In this document: positions 1 to 9,506 of the stretch, piece after piece
Layout of the letters: every line of letters begins with the position of its first letter
Numbering within the stretch: the first letter of the stretch is position 1
NCBI GenBank assembly: GCA_003153555.1
Contig: PLZS01000048.1
Coordinates: 62,001-126,000, forward strand
Length of the DNA: 64,000 bases
Reading direction: 5' to 3'
Origin: Candidatus Melainabacteria bacterium
Lineage (GTDB): Bacteria; Cyanobacteriota; Vampirovibrionia; Obscuribacterales; Obscuribacteraceae
Program-made: the position numbers and the translations under genes
Notes under the pieces: model-generated
Databases searched by the model: none
Seen by the model: the letters and a program-made list of their open reading frames with translations, nothing else
Told to the model about the DNA's origin: nothing

Positions 1-269
1 GTGCTTTATCCAAGAATACTCTGTTCATGTGGGCCCAATCCGCTGCGCCAGTTGCTTAGTCCGTAGTCCATTGTACAGCTTCAAACTAAACCACTCGGTT
101 TGAACCACTTGCCGCTAGACGAGGGTCTAAGCGCACGTCACAGTGGCAACTGCATCTTGGCGGATTGCGTTGGCTTCAACCTTACGTAGTTGCCCAATTG
201 CTGGAAACAACTTGGTAAGGTCGACCCGTAATAATTGACTGAAAATCAGCGGTTTGAGGTTACAGGTAC

Positions 270-740
270 ATGAATCCATTTAAGGGTGGCGAGTTGGCAG
301 CAACGATTGCGGAATCAGTGGCACCAGAGACAACCAAAATGGCCGAAGCCGCTGTGCAGAGATTCCTGGGCGAGACGAGTGGAGCGGTAGCTTCAGCCTC
401 TGCCGAAGCAAAGCCTGCTTTAAACACTCTGGGCGGAGAAATTATTGAATCAGATATCGTCAGCCCAGGCAGAGTGCTTTTTGGATCGAGTAACTTTAGG
501 GGAAGAACCGGAGATTTTCGAGTAATAACTGTTTCTGGACAAGCGCCAGAGAAGGTGCTTCCGAGCGAGGAGTTTCATGCGCTGTGGAACGCCGCGGGAG
601 ACGCTTCAGGAGCGGTTCCACCAGTCTATTCTTCCCTTCGCACAGCTGCTGAAAGGCTTCACTCGTCTCAGCTGCAGGACTCTTGGACTAACGCCGATTG
701 GGCTCGAATGTACCGTATACTCGGCAAGAGTGAGAGTTAA
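270..740 (+). CDS. hypothetical protein, Ala/Glu-rich N-terminus
   Basis: 156-aa ORF with ATG start, no overlapping competitor, normal composition. Confidence 0.6.
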   Translation: MNPFKGGELAATIAESVAPETTKMAEAAVQRFLGETSGAVASASAEAKPALNTLGGEIIESDIVSPGRVLFGSSNFRGRTGDFRVITVSGQAPEKVLPSEEFHALWNAAGDASGAVPPVYSSLRTAAERLHSSQLQDSWTNADWARMYRILGKSES

Positions 741-744
741 CGCG

Positions 745-2865
745 CTATAAATTTTTGTCCAATTGCAGCAGCACAACGCTTCGCGCTTTCAATGTGAATC
801 GCTTAGCCATTGGGAACGTTGTCTTCTTGATGCTTTCTGAAGTATCCAAAACCAGGCGCCAAAAGTCACCTTCATCATGTGAGGGTAAGACAAATGGAAC
901 GTCTTCGTGGTGCGAGTTGCAGAGGAGGAGGACGGTGTTGCCATTCACGGTTCTGCCTAAAGTATCCGTTTCCACAAGTGCACCACCCTCGAGCAAAACT
1001 CCCAGCACGCGCTTGCTTGCGTCGGTCCAATCTTTCTCTTCCATTGGCTTTCCATCAACGTTCAGCCAAAAGATGTCCTTTATGCTTCCGTCTGCGCCGG
1101 AACCTTTGAAAAATGTTTTTCTATGGATGACTAATTGCTCTTTGCGAATAGCGATCAGTTTTTGAATAAATTGAAGGAAGTCTTTGTCGGCCTCGTTCAG
1201 ATCCCATTGGTACCAACTGATCTCATTGTCCTGACAGTAGGCATTGTTATTGCCTTTTTGTGTGCGGCCAAGCTCATCTCCGCCGCTCAGCATCGGTACA
1301 CCTAAAGACAAGAACAGTAATGCCATGAAATTACGCTTTTGCTGATAACGCAATTTGATAATTTTTCCGTCGTCCGTTTCGCCCTCTGCTCCACTGTTCC
1401 AAGATATGTTGTGACTTTCGCCGTCACGGCTCTGTTCGCCGTTTGGTTCATTATGCTTTTCGTTATAGCTAACAAGATCCTGCAATGGAAATCCATCATG
1501 GCAGGTCACGAAGTTGATGCTAGCGTGAGGTTTGCGTCCACTATGTTCATACAAATCGCTGCTGCCGGTCATGCGCGATGCTACCTGCCCCATTTGACCG
1601 AAATCACCTTTAATGAATTGGCGCATGGTGTCTCGATACTTACCGTTCCATTCCGTCCACAAGACAGGGAAGTTACCAACCTGATAGCCACCTGCACCAA
1701 GATCCCAAGGCTCAGCAATCAACTTAGTCTGAGAGATGATTGGGTCTTGTTGGATGACATCGAAGAAGGCGGACAGGTTGTTAACGTCGTACAGCTCTCT
1801 AGCAAGTGCGCTGGCAAGATCAAATCTGAATCCATCCACGTGCATTTCCTGAATCCAGTAACGAAGGCTGTCCATAATCAACTGGATTACTCGCGGGTGC
1901 ACCATATTTAGTGTGTTACCGCAACCTGTGTAGTCCATGTAATACCGAGGGTCTTTCTCGACCGTTCGGTAATAAGAAAAATTATCCACTCCACGAAATG
2001 ACAAAGTCGGACCCATATGACTGCCTTCCACGGTGTGGTTATAGACGACATCAAGAATCACCTCGATGCCTGCCGCGTGAAGAGCACGCACCATCATCTT
2101 AAATTCCTGAACATTCTCGTTTGGTCCTTTCATTGACGAGAATCTTGTATCTGGTGCAAAAAAGGAAAGAGTGTTGTAGCCCCAATAATCGGTCAATCCG
2201 CGGTCTATAAAAGATCTGTTATTGACTCGATGATGAACGGGCATCAATTCTATGGCGGTGATACCAAGATTAGTAAGGTGTTCGATTACTGGCGCACTAG
2301 CCACACCGGCGTATGTGCCACGCAGTTCTTCAGGCACATCTGGGTTCAACATCGTCAAACCTTTGACATGTGCTTCGTAAATAATCGTTTTGTTCCAAGG
2401 AGTTTGCGGTAACTTGTCTTCCCCCCAGATGAAGGATGGATCGATAACCGCACATAGCGGAGCAAAGGCTGCGCTGTCTCTCGTATCCATGGAAAGATCC
2501 AAGTTTTTATGCCCGATTGTGTAGCCGAACAAGGAATCGTCCCACTTAACCGAGCGGGGAATTGATTTAGCGTAGGGATCACTGAGCACTTTGTTTGGAT
2601 TGAAACGCATGCCTTTGTCAGGATCGTAGGGACCGTAGACTCGGTATCCGTACAACTGCCCTGGCCGAATATCCCTGACAAATCCATGCCACACGTGCGC
2701 GTTATATTCGGGCAGTGTGATGCGGTGGGTTTCTTGCGTGGATTCAGCTGAGTCGAAGAGGCAAAGCTCTACCTTTGTGGCGTTTTCGGAGAAGAGGGCG
2801 AAGTTGACTCCCAATCCATCCCAAGTCGCACCTAGCGGATAGGGCTTTCCTTCTGATATCTGCAT
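745..2865 (-). CDS. glgX: glycogen debranching enzyme GlgX (GH13 isoamylase type)
   Basis: N-term YPLGATWDGLGVNFALFSENATKVELCLFD; GH13 motifs DVVYNHT, GFRFDLAS; adjacent to treY/treZ. Confidence 0.95.
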   Translation of the reverse strand: MQISEGKPYPLGATWDGLGVNFALFSENATKVELCLFDSAESTQETHRITLPEYNAHVWHGFVRDIRPGQLYGYRVYGPYDPDKGMRFNPNKVLSDPYAKSIPRSVKWDDSLFGYTIGHKNLDLSMDTRDSAAFAPLCAVIDPSFIWGEDKLPQTPWNKTIIYEAHVKGLTMLNPDVPEELRGTYAGVASAPVIEHLTNLGITAIELMPVHHRVNNRSFIDRGLTDYWGYNTLSFFAPDTRFSSMKGPNENVQEFKMMVRALHAAGIEVILDVVYNHTVEGSHMGPTLSFRGVDNFSYYRTVEKDPRYYMDYTGCGNTLNMVHPRVIQLIMDSLRYWIQEMHVDGFRFDLASALARELYDVNNLSAFFDVIQQDPIISQTKLIAEPWDLGAGGYQVGNFPVLWTEWNGKYRDTMRQFIKGDFGQMGQVASRMTGSSDLYEHSGRKPHASINFVTCHDGFPLQDLVSYNEKHNEPNGEQSRDGESHNISWNSGAEGETDDGKIIKLRYQQKRNFMALLFLSLGVPMLSGGDELGRTQKGNNNAYCQDNEISWYQWDLNEADKDFLQFIQKLIAIRKEQLVIHRKTFFKGSGADGSIKDIFWLNVDGKPMEEKDWTDASKRVLGVLLEGGALVETDTLGRTVNGNTVLLLCNSHHEDVPFVLPSHDEGDFWRLVLDTSESIKKTTFPMAKRFTLKARSVVLLQLDKNL

Positions 2866-2887
2866 AGAACTTGGCTACCTTTGAATG

Positions 2888-5800
2888 CTAACTGGTCGTT
2901 GTTATTATCGCAACTGGGAAACACTTAAAGAGGTCAGACACCTTAAGAACATCGTCTGACTTGTTTAAGATTTGCATGCTGAAATTATCAACGAGCTTGC
3001 GATCAGCCAGCTCTGGTGGTAAGACAACCGCCGTGTCGCCCCAGATGTGCTCGCCGCTTTCCGGTGTCAATATACTCCATACACCATAGCTATCCAGCTT
3101 CAGAGATTCGTCAATTTTAAGTAGCGTCGACACTAAGCGTGGTACCACTGTGATGGACCAGTTATCTTGAAATTCTCGAGCAAAAGCAATTACGTGTTGG
3201 TCGGCTGGACCTTTAACTTCTAAGGGAATGTATCGCCCTTTTGTATACAAACCTTCGTATCGTTTACGACAGGCGACAGCTACTGCTGTAATCAGAAGCT
3301 TGCATTGACCGTCGTTAATTTGATTCAAACACTTCTTCAGAAATTCGTTTTGTTGCGCAGCCTTGTCTCTCGATCCGCTTTCACCAATCCTGATGTAGTC
3401 GCTTAAGCTATCAAGCAAGCGCGTGCGCTGATTGAAGTCTACCGCACGTCGATTATCAGGATCAACCAAACTAAAATCGAAAAGTTCGTTGCCTTGATAT
3501 ATGTCAGGCACTCCCGGTGAGGTGAACTTCAGCGCCGTTTGAGCGACGCTGTTGACCAAGCCGAGAGGATAAATGGCGTTGTGAAATTGTACGAAATCAT
3601 CCAGAAATGGATTGGTTTGTGACACTGTCAAGATCTTTTCGATGAAGGAAGTCAGTGCGTTTTCATACTCGGAATTTTTGTTTACCCAACTGGTATGTGA
3701 TTTTGATTCACGTGCAGCTTTAAGTGTGTATTCGATTACTCTTTGCTTAAATGACTCGACCCATTCAGTTCCCGAGATTGCAGGCGGGCATGCGCCTACG
3801 AGAGTTTGATAAATCAAGTATTCGTCATTTGCATCGGGCATTTGTTCTTCATCAATGGTTACTTTCCTGCTTCTGTTCATGCGGGACCATTGAGATGTTT
3901 TTTGTTCCCAAATTTTTGGGATCTCGGAAAGCACCGCCAAACGTGCGCGGACGTCCTCGGATCGCTTGGTGTCGTGTGTGGACGAAGCCAGCATCTCATG
4001 CGATCTGCGCTGCTGTCTCTGCAAATTCTGGTGATGGAAACTAGCTACCGTGATACCAAACCGATCCGGCTCTCCGCCAACTTCGTTCAAGCAAACAAAT
4101 CGGTTGAATCGATAGAACAGTGTATCTTCCACGCTTTTCGCCATCACCGGTCCGGTAAATTGTTGGAATTTCATAGCAATTGTTTGGATCGCTTGTTGAA
4201 ACTGTGTCGCCGTCTCCTCGTTCAAATTGTCACCGGGTGACTCGGCTGCTTCAAGGCAGAGCACGTTGCGAACGAAATCGTAAACTTCTGGTGTCACGGA
4301 GGAACCAAATCGTTTTGCCAGTCGCACGGCCCAATCGATGTATTGTTTGGCGGTTTTGTCAACTTTCTTTGGGGTAACGTACGTTCTGTAGACAGGGAAG
4401 TAAGTGACGATGTGTCGAAGAGCTTTGCGCAATGAGTTAAGAGTGAAGTCTCTATAGTTCCAACTCATTTCTGCGATTTGACTGAGTCTGTGGGCAAGAA
4501 CGTGCAGTTCGCTAGCCAGCACCGTATCTAGTATCAGACCTTTACATTCTCGTTTCATGCTTTCATAGTCAACTACACGTCCAATAAACGCTTCATACGT
4601 TGATTCCACGGCGTGTTCGTTGTCGATGGATACGAACACGTTTAGCAAGCTATTCAAGAACTCATATCCGACTGTGCCATGAACGGCCCAATCGTCTTCT
4701 AGGTGCTCAAACGGGGCCAGAATTTTTTCCACAACTATGTATATGGGCAGTGATTCTTTACCTAGCGCCAACTCGTTGTCAGTCGGAACGGGGCGATGCA
4801 ATCGCTCGGCGGCTTTGAGTTGTAATTGCGCGAAATATGTTGCCGGATCAAACAGACCATCTGGATGATCAATTCTGAGACCGGACAACTTGCCTTCACC
4901 AATTAAATTGAAAACCAAATCATGCATCTCACCAAAAACACGCGGATCTTCCGTGCGCACGGCAGCCAGTTCGTTGATATCAAAAAATCGTCTGTAGTTA
5001 ATTTCGTCTGATGCAACACGCCAGAAGACGAGCCTGTAAGCTTGTGCTTCCAGCAAATTGTGCATTCGCTCAAATGATATTTTATCGTCCGAACGAATTT
5101 CGAACTCAAGTAAGTTTTGTTCGATAAAATTCGTGATTTCTGGATTTTGTTTGCAAAGATGAGACAAACGATTCAGTTGTACTTGTTTCTCTCGCACACG
5201 TCCAGAAAATCCCTGGCGCTCTGTATGAGACGGTAAACGGTCGAGCGCCGTTATGATGCTTTCATACTCCATCACATCGGCGTTGTTTTTCCCGAGACGC
5301 TCTTTTAAAACATCGAGTCGATTAGCCAGGATTTTAGGATAGGTGGCTGGGTTGACCGGGAATTCGTTGTCGTAATATCTGATGGCAAGAGAGCCGCTTT
5401 CGGGAGTGAATTGTAGTTTTAGATGGCCGCCTTTTAGAATTGAACCGTAAGACTCACCGAGCACTGGCAGTGTTACTTTTCCGTAAAGCTCCGGTTTAAC
5501 AGGCGTCCAGTCAATATCGAAATAGTCAGCGAATATTGATGCCGGACCGTTTTCTAGAACATCCATCCACCACTTATTCACTTTTCCGATGCCCATGTGG
5601 TTGGGCACTATATCTAGTATCAGTCCCAATCCATATGCATGCAATTCTGCAACAAATTTGTCTAACTCTTCAGGTGTGCCTATTTCAGGATTGATCATTT
5701 TATGGTCGATAATGTCATAGCCATGCATACTGCCTGGGCGAGCCTTAAGAAAAGGCGAAGCATAACAGTGGCTGACTCCCAACTTAGCCAGGTAAGGGAC

Positions 5801-7015
5801 TAGAGCGGTTGCGTCTTCAAATGTAAACTCCTTGTTGAATTGGAATCGATAGGTTGAGCTGGGCAAGACCGTGATGGGTTTTGGCTCGGATTTTGTCAGT
5901 ATTTGTTCGTTGATCCGCGGTCGTATTTTGTTTAACTCGCGGAGCAATTTTTCCAGATTTGGTTCATCCTGCAAATTCTCGATGTCCAAAGCTAGTTTGG
6001 CCCGCCAATCTGCAAGTGCAGGCTCGTTGGGTCCGCGTAAAAAGTTTATTAGCGGTAGCAGAAGAATTTTTGCATCTTCGGCTTTAATTGATTTGATATT
6101 TTCATAGTCCGTGACCATATGGATGTTGTCCTCGGATGCAACATTGGCACGATCCATCATTGCTGTAAGTTGGACACGGCTAGTTTCTGTAGATAAATTG
6201 GATTCCGCATCCTCAGTCTGGTTCGTCCAAGAATCCGGTCCCGACGCATCAAGGCTGTTCGCTTGTTGGAACACAAGCACTGAGAAATTTTGTTTGTCCA
6301 AACAAAAATCTATCAAGTTGTTCAGTTGCAGATCCGCAATCCACTGCAAGTACTCGAAATATTCGATGCGTTCTAAGTTGGACTGGGCAAATTCGGTAGT
6401 ACCTTCAGAGTCCACTTTTAAATACGCAGTCGGCCAATTCTTCCAGCCTGGGCTTTTCGCCCCTGCTGGTTCGAGCTTCTCCCTGAGCGCTTCGAACAAA
6501 GCGAATAATCGTAACTGCTCACCCATTTGATTCTGAAATGATCTGAATGCCACTGCTCTTTCTGTATTTGCAGACAGATGCACTTCGCGGAAGTGTTGAT
6601 AGCAAAGTTGCAGTACTGAAAGCTTTAGCGTTAATGAGTCAGCCAAGTTGACATATGTTTCGGCGCGCAGTGCCGCTAATTTCGCCTGGAATGCCGGTGC
6701 TAATACGTGTCTGTGGATGTCTTCTGACTCAATGTAATCAGGAACCAACTCAATATCGATGTAGGTTGGACTTATGAATGATCTGGATGCGTAAGAAATT
6801 TGGTTCCAATCTTCAGTTGAAAAAATTGGTTGAATGGGCTCGATAGAAATAACGTGCGCGTGCTTGTCGTCTGCATAAACTGCCAAATTTTTCAGGTCAG
6901 TGAAATCTCCCACGCCCCAGTTTCGTTTGGATTTAAGCGACGCTATCCGAACATGCAATCCCCAGGTCTTATTCGTGGTTAGTGGAGATGAAGTTACTGG
7001 AGCTGTGGTTCTCAA
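2888..7015 (-). CDS. treY: malto-oligosyltrehalose synthase (TreY) with N-terminal MalQ-like (4-alpha-glucanotransferase-like) extension
   Basis: From about aa 380: PSSTYRFQFNKEFTFEDATALVPYLAKLGVSHCYASPFLKARPGSMHGYDIIDH, DIVPNHMG, LRIDHPDGL, ASSTHDTKRSEDVRARL, GVPDIYQGNE (TreY). First about 380 aa resemble the N-terminal half of MalQ (NWGVGDFTDL, GWKNWPTAYL, IEYFEYLQWIADLQL). Confidence 0.92.
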   Translation of the reverse strand: MRTTAPVTSSPLTTNKTWGLHVRIASLKSKRNWGVGDFTDLKNLAVYADDKHAHVISIEPIQPIFSTEDWNQISYASRSFISPTYIDIELVPDYIESEDIHRHVLAPAFQAKLAALRAETYVNLADSLTLKLSVLQLCYQHFREVHLSANTERAVAFRSFQNQMGEQLRLFALFEALREKLEPAGAKSPGWKNWPTAYLKVDSEGTTEFAQSNLERIEYFEYLQWIADLQLNNLIDFCLDKQNFSVLVFQQANSLDASGPDSWTNQTEDAESNLSTETSRVQLTAMMDRANVASEDNIHMVTDYENIKSIKAEDAKILLLPLINFLRGPNEPALADWRAKLALDIENLQDEPNLEKLLRELNKIRPRINEQILTKSEPKPITVLPSSTYRFQFNKEFTFEDATALVPYLAKLGVSHCYASPFLKARPGSMHGYDIIDHKMINPEIGTPEELDKFVAELHAYGLGLILDIVPNHMGIGKVNKWWMDVLENGPASIFADYFDIDWTPVKPELYGKVTLPVLGESYGSILKGGHLKLQFTPESGSLAIRYYDNEFPVNPATYPKILANRLDVLKERLGKNNADVMEYESIITALDRLPSHTERQGFSGRVREKQVQLNRLSHLCKQNPEITNFIEQNLLEFEIRSDDKISFERMHNLLEAQAYRLVFWRVASDEINYRRFFDINELAAVRTEDPRVFGEMHDLVFNLIGEGKLSGLRIDHPDGLFDPATYFAQLQLKAAERLHRPVPTDNELALGKESLPIYIVVEKILAPFEHLEDDWAVHGTVGYEFLNSLLNVFVSIDNEHAVESTYEAFIGRVVDYESMKRECKGLILDTVLASELHVLAHRLSQIAEMSWNYRDFTLNSLRKALRHIVTYFPVYRTYVTPKKVDKTAKQYIDWAVRLAKRFGSSVTPEVYDFVRNVLCLEAAESPGDNLNEETATQFQQAIQTIAMKFQQFTGPVMAKSVEDTLFYRFNRFVCLNEVGGEPDRFGITVASFHHQNLQRQQRRSHEMLASSTHDTKRSEDVRARLAVLSEIPKIWEQKTSQWSRMNRSRKVTIDEEQMPDANDEYLIYQTLVGACPPAISGTEWVESFKQRVIEYTLKAARESKSHTSWVNKNSEYENALTSFIEKILTVSQTNPFLDDFVQFHNAIYPLGLVNSVAQTALKFTSPGVPDIYQGNELFDFSLVDPDNRRAVDFNQRTRLLDSLSDYIRIGESGSRDKAAQQNEFLKKCLNQINDGQCKLLITAVAVACRKRYEGLYTKGRYIPLEVKGPADQHVIAFAREFQDNWSITVVPRLVSTLLKIDESLKLDSYGVWSILTPESGEHIWGDTAVVLPPELADRKLVDNFSMQILNKSDDVLKVSDLFKCFPVAIITTTS

Positions 7016-7027
7016 TTGCGAACTCCT

Positions 7028-8917
7028 CTATTTCTCGATCAGCCAGAGCACCGACTGTGGGGGCAACGTGCCATGTTCAATTTCTCGGGAAGTGATACAG
7101 CTGGTGTTATAGAGAACCTTAAACTTGCTATTTTGCCCAAGTTTGTTGTCTGTCACTTTATGTGTTTCTTTAGTCAGGTTAGCCACCAACACCAAAATCG
7201 GCTTGGAACGGGCATTCCATTCGACAATCAGAAGTTCACCATCCAGCTTTGCTTTACCGGAATCGATTTTACTTAACAGGGGTACTATCTCTCTTTTTCG
7301 CAAGGCAAGCATAAATTTAGTCAATCGAAGGTTTTCAAAATGAGGTGCCTTATCTAAATCAGACCAATCCAATTTCGATTGCTTAAATGTTTCAACTTTG
7401 CATGGATCAGGAATGGAATCGCGCGTTTTAGGATCTGAGAATTCTGGGAAGTTAGCGAACTCGCTTCGACGTCCCTCGGTAACAAGTGGTGCCAGTTCGG
7501 GACCGAGGTCGCAGAAATACAAGAAAGAGGTTTTGCATCCCCACTCTTCTCCCATAAAGAGAAGTGGCACACTGGGAGCAAGAAGTTGAATCGTAGAGAG
7601 TGCGTTTAGAACTTCAGGATCTGAAATGGAAGCGATTCTGTCTCCAAAGGCCCGATTTCCAACTTGATCGTGATTTTGTAAAAATGACACAAAGGCTGAT
7701 GGCGGCAGATGGTCGCTTTTTTCGCCTCTGATCTCGCCATCTCTATATTCTGAAGGTTCGTCTTGATAGATAAATCCTTCCGCGAGAGCTCGTCCAAGTA
7801 GTGCTATTGCGTTTTTACCATTTTGGCTTTTTACATAGTCCGCATAATATCCCCCAGATTCACCAGTTGCTAGAACATGGTAGGCATGGTGAATGTCATC
7901 ATTCCATTGTGCGGAATACATCTTAGGTTTGTTTTCATGGTCGCGTTCTAAAAAACTGGCACCGTTAGCTTCGTTTTCGAGAACCAAGTGACGAGGTCTT
8001 AGGCGACCGGGACCCTCGGCAACTCTGTTCGCGAGTTCGATCAGAATATGCTTTTCCGAGTCGTCTTTAATGGCATGAACAGCATCAAGTCTAAGTCCAT
8101 CTATGTTGTATTCGTTTAGCCAATAGAGCGCATTCTCGATAAAGAATTCTCGTACTTCCCGACTTCCTTCAAAGTTTAACGCGGCGCCCCAAGGTGTTTT
8201 GTGTTTATCGGTGAAAAACTCTTTTGCGTAGGCATGCAAATAATTTCCTTCAGGACCGAAGTGGTTGTAAACCACATCGAGAAATACTTGCATTCCTTTT
8301 TGATGAGCCTGCTGAATTAGGGCTTTGAAATCGTTAGGGGCTCCATACTGACTTTCAGGGGCATAAGGAAGAACGCCATCATACCCCCAGCCGTATCTTC
8401 CTGGAAAATCCGCTACTGGCATTAGCTCGATCGCTGTGACACCTAAATCTTTCAAGTAGTCTAATTTGTTTGCAACGCCGGCGAAGGTACCTTCTTCAGT
8501 GAAAGTGCCAACGTGGATTTCATAGAGTACGGTTTCATTCCATGGTCGGCCATGCCAATCACCATCGCTCCATTGAAAAGAAGCTGGATCAATAATTTGA
8601 CTGCGACCGTGAACATCGTTTGGTTGATACCGGGAGGCAGGATCTGGGACTGCCAACCCATCGTCGATAATAAATTGATATTCCATTCCGGGTCTGCATT
8701 GCGCCGCGAAACTATACCAGCCACTTCCATCCGCAGCCATGCTATGGCGCGATTCTTGCGCTCCATCAAACAATGCGAGCTGAACGTTTTTGCTATTTGG
8801 CGCCCATAGGCGAAAGGAGAACGAGTTGTTAGGCTCAACTGCTGTGCCAAAACGCATGCTGTGACAGCGTTTCTTTGAGGCGACAGGACTTTCTACACTC
8901 TCTGTTTGCTGGGACAT
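7028..8917 (-). CDS. treZ: malto-oligosyltrehalose trehalohydrolase (TreZ)
   Basis: FRLWAPNSKNVQLALFDG, YEIHVGTFTEEGTFAGVANKLDYLKDLGVTAIELMPVADFPGRYGWGYDGVLPYAP, GLRLDAVHAI, FLQNHDQVGNRAFGDR. Confidence 0.95.
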   Translation of the reverse strand: MSQQTESVESPVASKKRCHSMRFGTAVEPNNSFSFRLWAPNSKNVQLALFDGAQESRHSMAADGSGWYSFAAQCRPGMEYQFIIDDGLAVPDPASRYQPNDVHGRSQIIDPASFQWSDGDWHGRPWNETVLYEIHVGTFTEEGTFAGVANKLDYLKDLGVTAIELMPVADFPGRYGWGYDGVLPYAPESQYGAPNDFKALIQQAHQKGMQVFLDVVYNHFGPEGNYLHAYAKEFFTDKHKTPWGAALNFEGSREVREFFIENALYWLNEYNIDGLRLDAVHAIKDDSEKHILIELANRVAEGPGRLRPRHLVLENEANGASFLERDHENKPKMYSAQWNDDIHHAYHVLATGESGGYYADYVKSQNGKNAIALLGRALAEGFIYQDEPSEYRDGEIRGEKSDHLPPSAFVSFLQNHDQVGNRAFGDRIASISDPEVLNALSTIQLLAPSVPLLFMGEEWGCKTSFLYFCDLGPELAPLVTEGRRSEFANFPEFSDPKTRDSIPDPCKVETFKQSKLDWSDLDKAPHFENLRLTKFMLALRKREIVPLLSKIDSGKAKLDGELLIVEWNARSKPILVLVANLTKETHKVTDNKLGQNSKFKVLYNTSCITSREIEHGTLPPQSVLWLIEK

Positions 8918-9225
8918 GGCTCGACCCTGGCTCCACGATGATTTTGATTCTTAAAAAGATACCAGATTGCCTTGTCGTACTCTAATTATTTGACTGCTTT
9001 GCAAACCACTCGTAACTTAAAGTAGACGATTCAAGAGTTAATGCCGATTCAGCGGGCTTCGGAGCAGCTTGTCATTGAGCAAAATATTGACGAGTTCGAG
9101 CTGCCTTACTGTCAGGTTTATGTCACAATTTGTGGTAGGTACTGCACCACCCATGGTGACAAGATATAAAACAATCATTGCCAACGAGTTTTAGTGAACG
9201 GTATAATGATTATGGAGAATCGCCA

Positions 9226-9381
9226 ATGAACCCTAAGTTTTTCCGAGTAGCGAGGCGTATCATCATTTTTATGATGATCTGTTATCTTGGCAACATGCTT
9301 TGGAAAAATCATACTGCGCCTCACTATGAGACTCCTTCGGGAAACATTAGGTTGGATGACAAATCCCCCTCTCCTCGGTGA
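9226..9381 (+). CDS. small single-pass membrane protein
   Basis: Internal ATG of ORF 9178..9381 preceded by GGAG; RIIIFMMICYLGNMLW hydrophobic segment. Confidence 0.45.
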   Translation: MNPKFFRVARRIIIFMMICYLGNMLWKNHTAPHYETPSGNIRLDDKSPSPR

Positions 9382-9506
9382 TTCGGACCCGGTGTCCTGC
9401 GCTTGCAATGATAATGCCTAACTCATTTCCAGCGCATGGTAGGTTTGGTTTTCAACTAATAGCGCCCAGGCTCACAAATCCTTTCCCTGGAATCTTCTAG
9501 TTATAG

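Noticed and set aside
755-1165. ORFs antisense to glgX (755..1165, 1339..1911 and others)
   Set aside because: Shadow ORFs opposite a strongly supported GH13 CDS; no independent motifs.
3751-4240. ORFs antisense to treY (3751..4044, 3806..4240, 6111..6530)
   Set aside because: Shadow ORFs of the well-supported TreY CDS.
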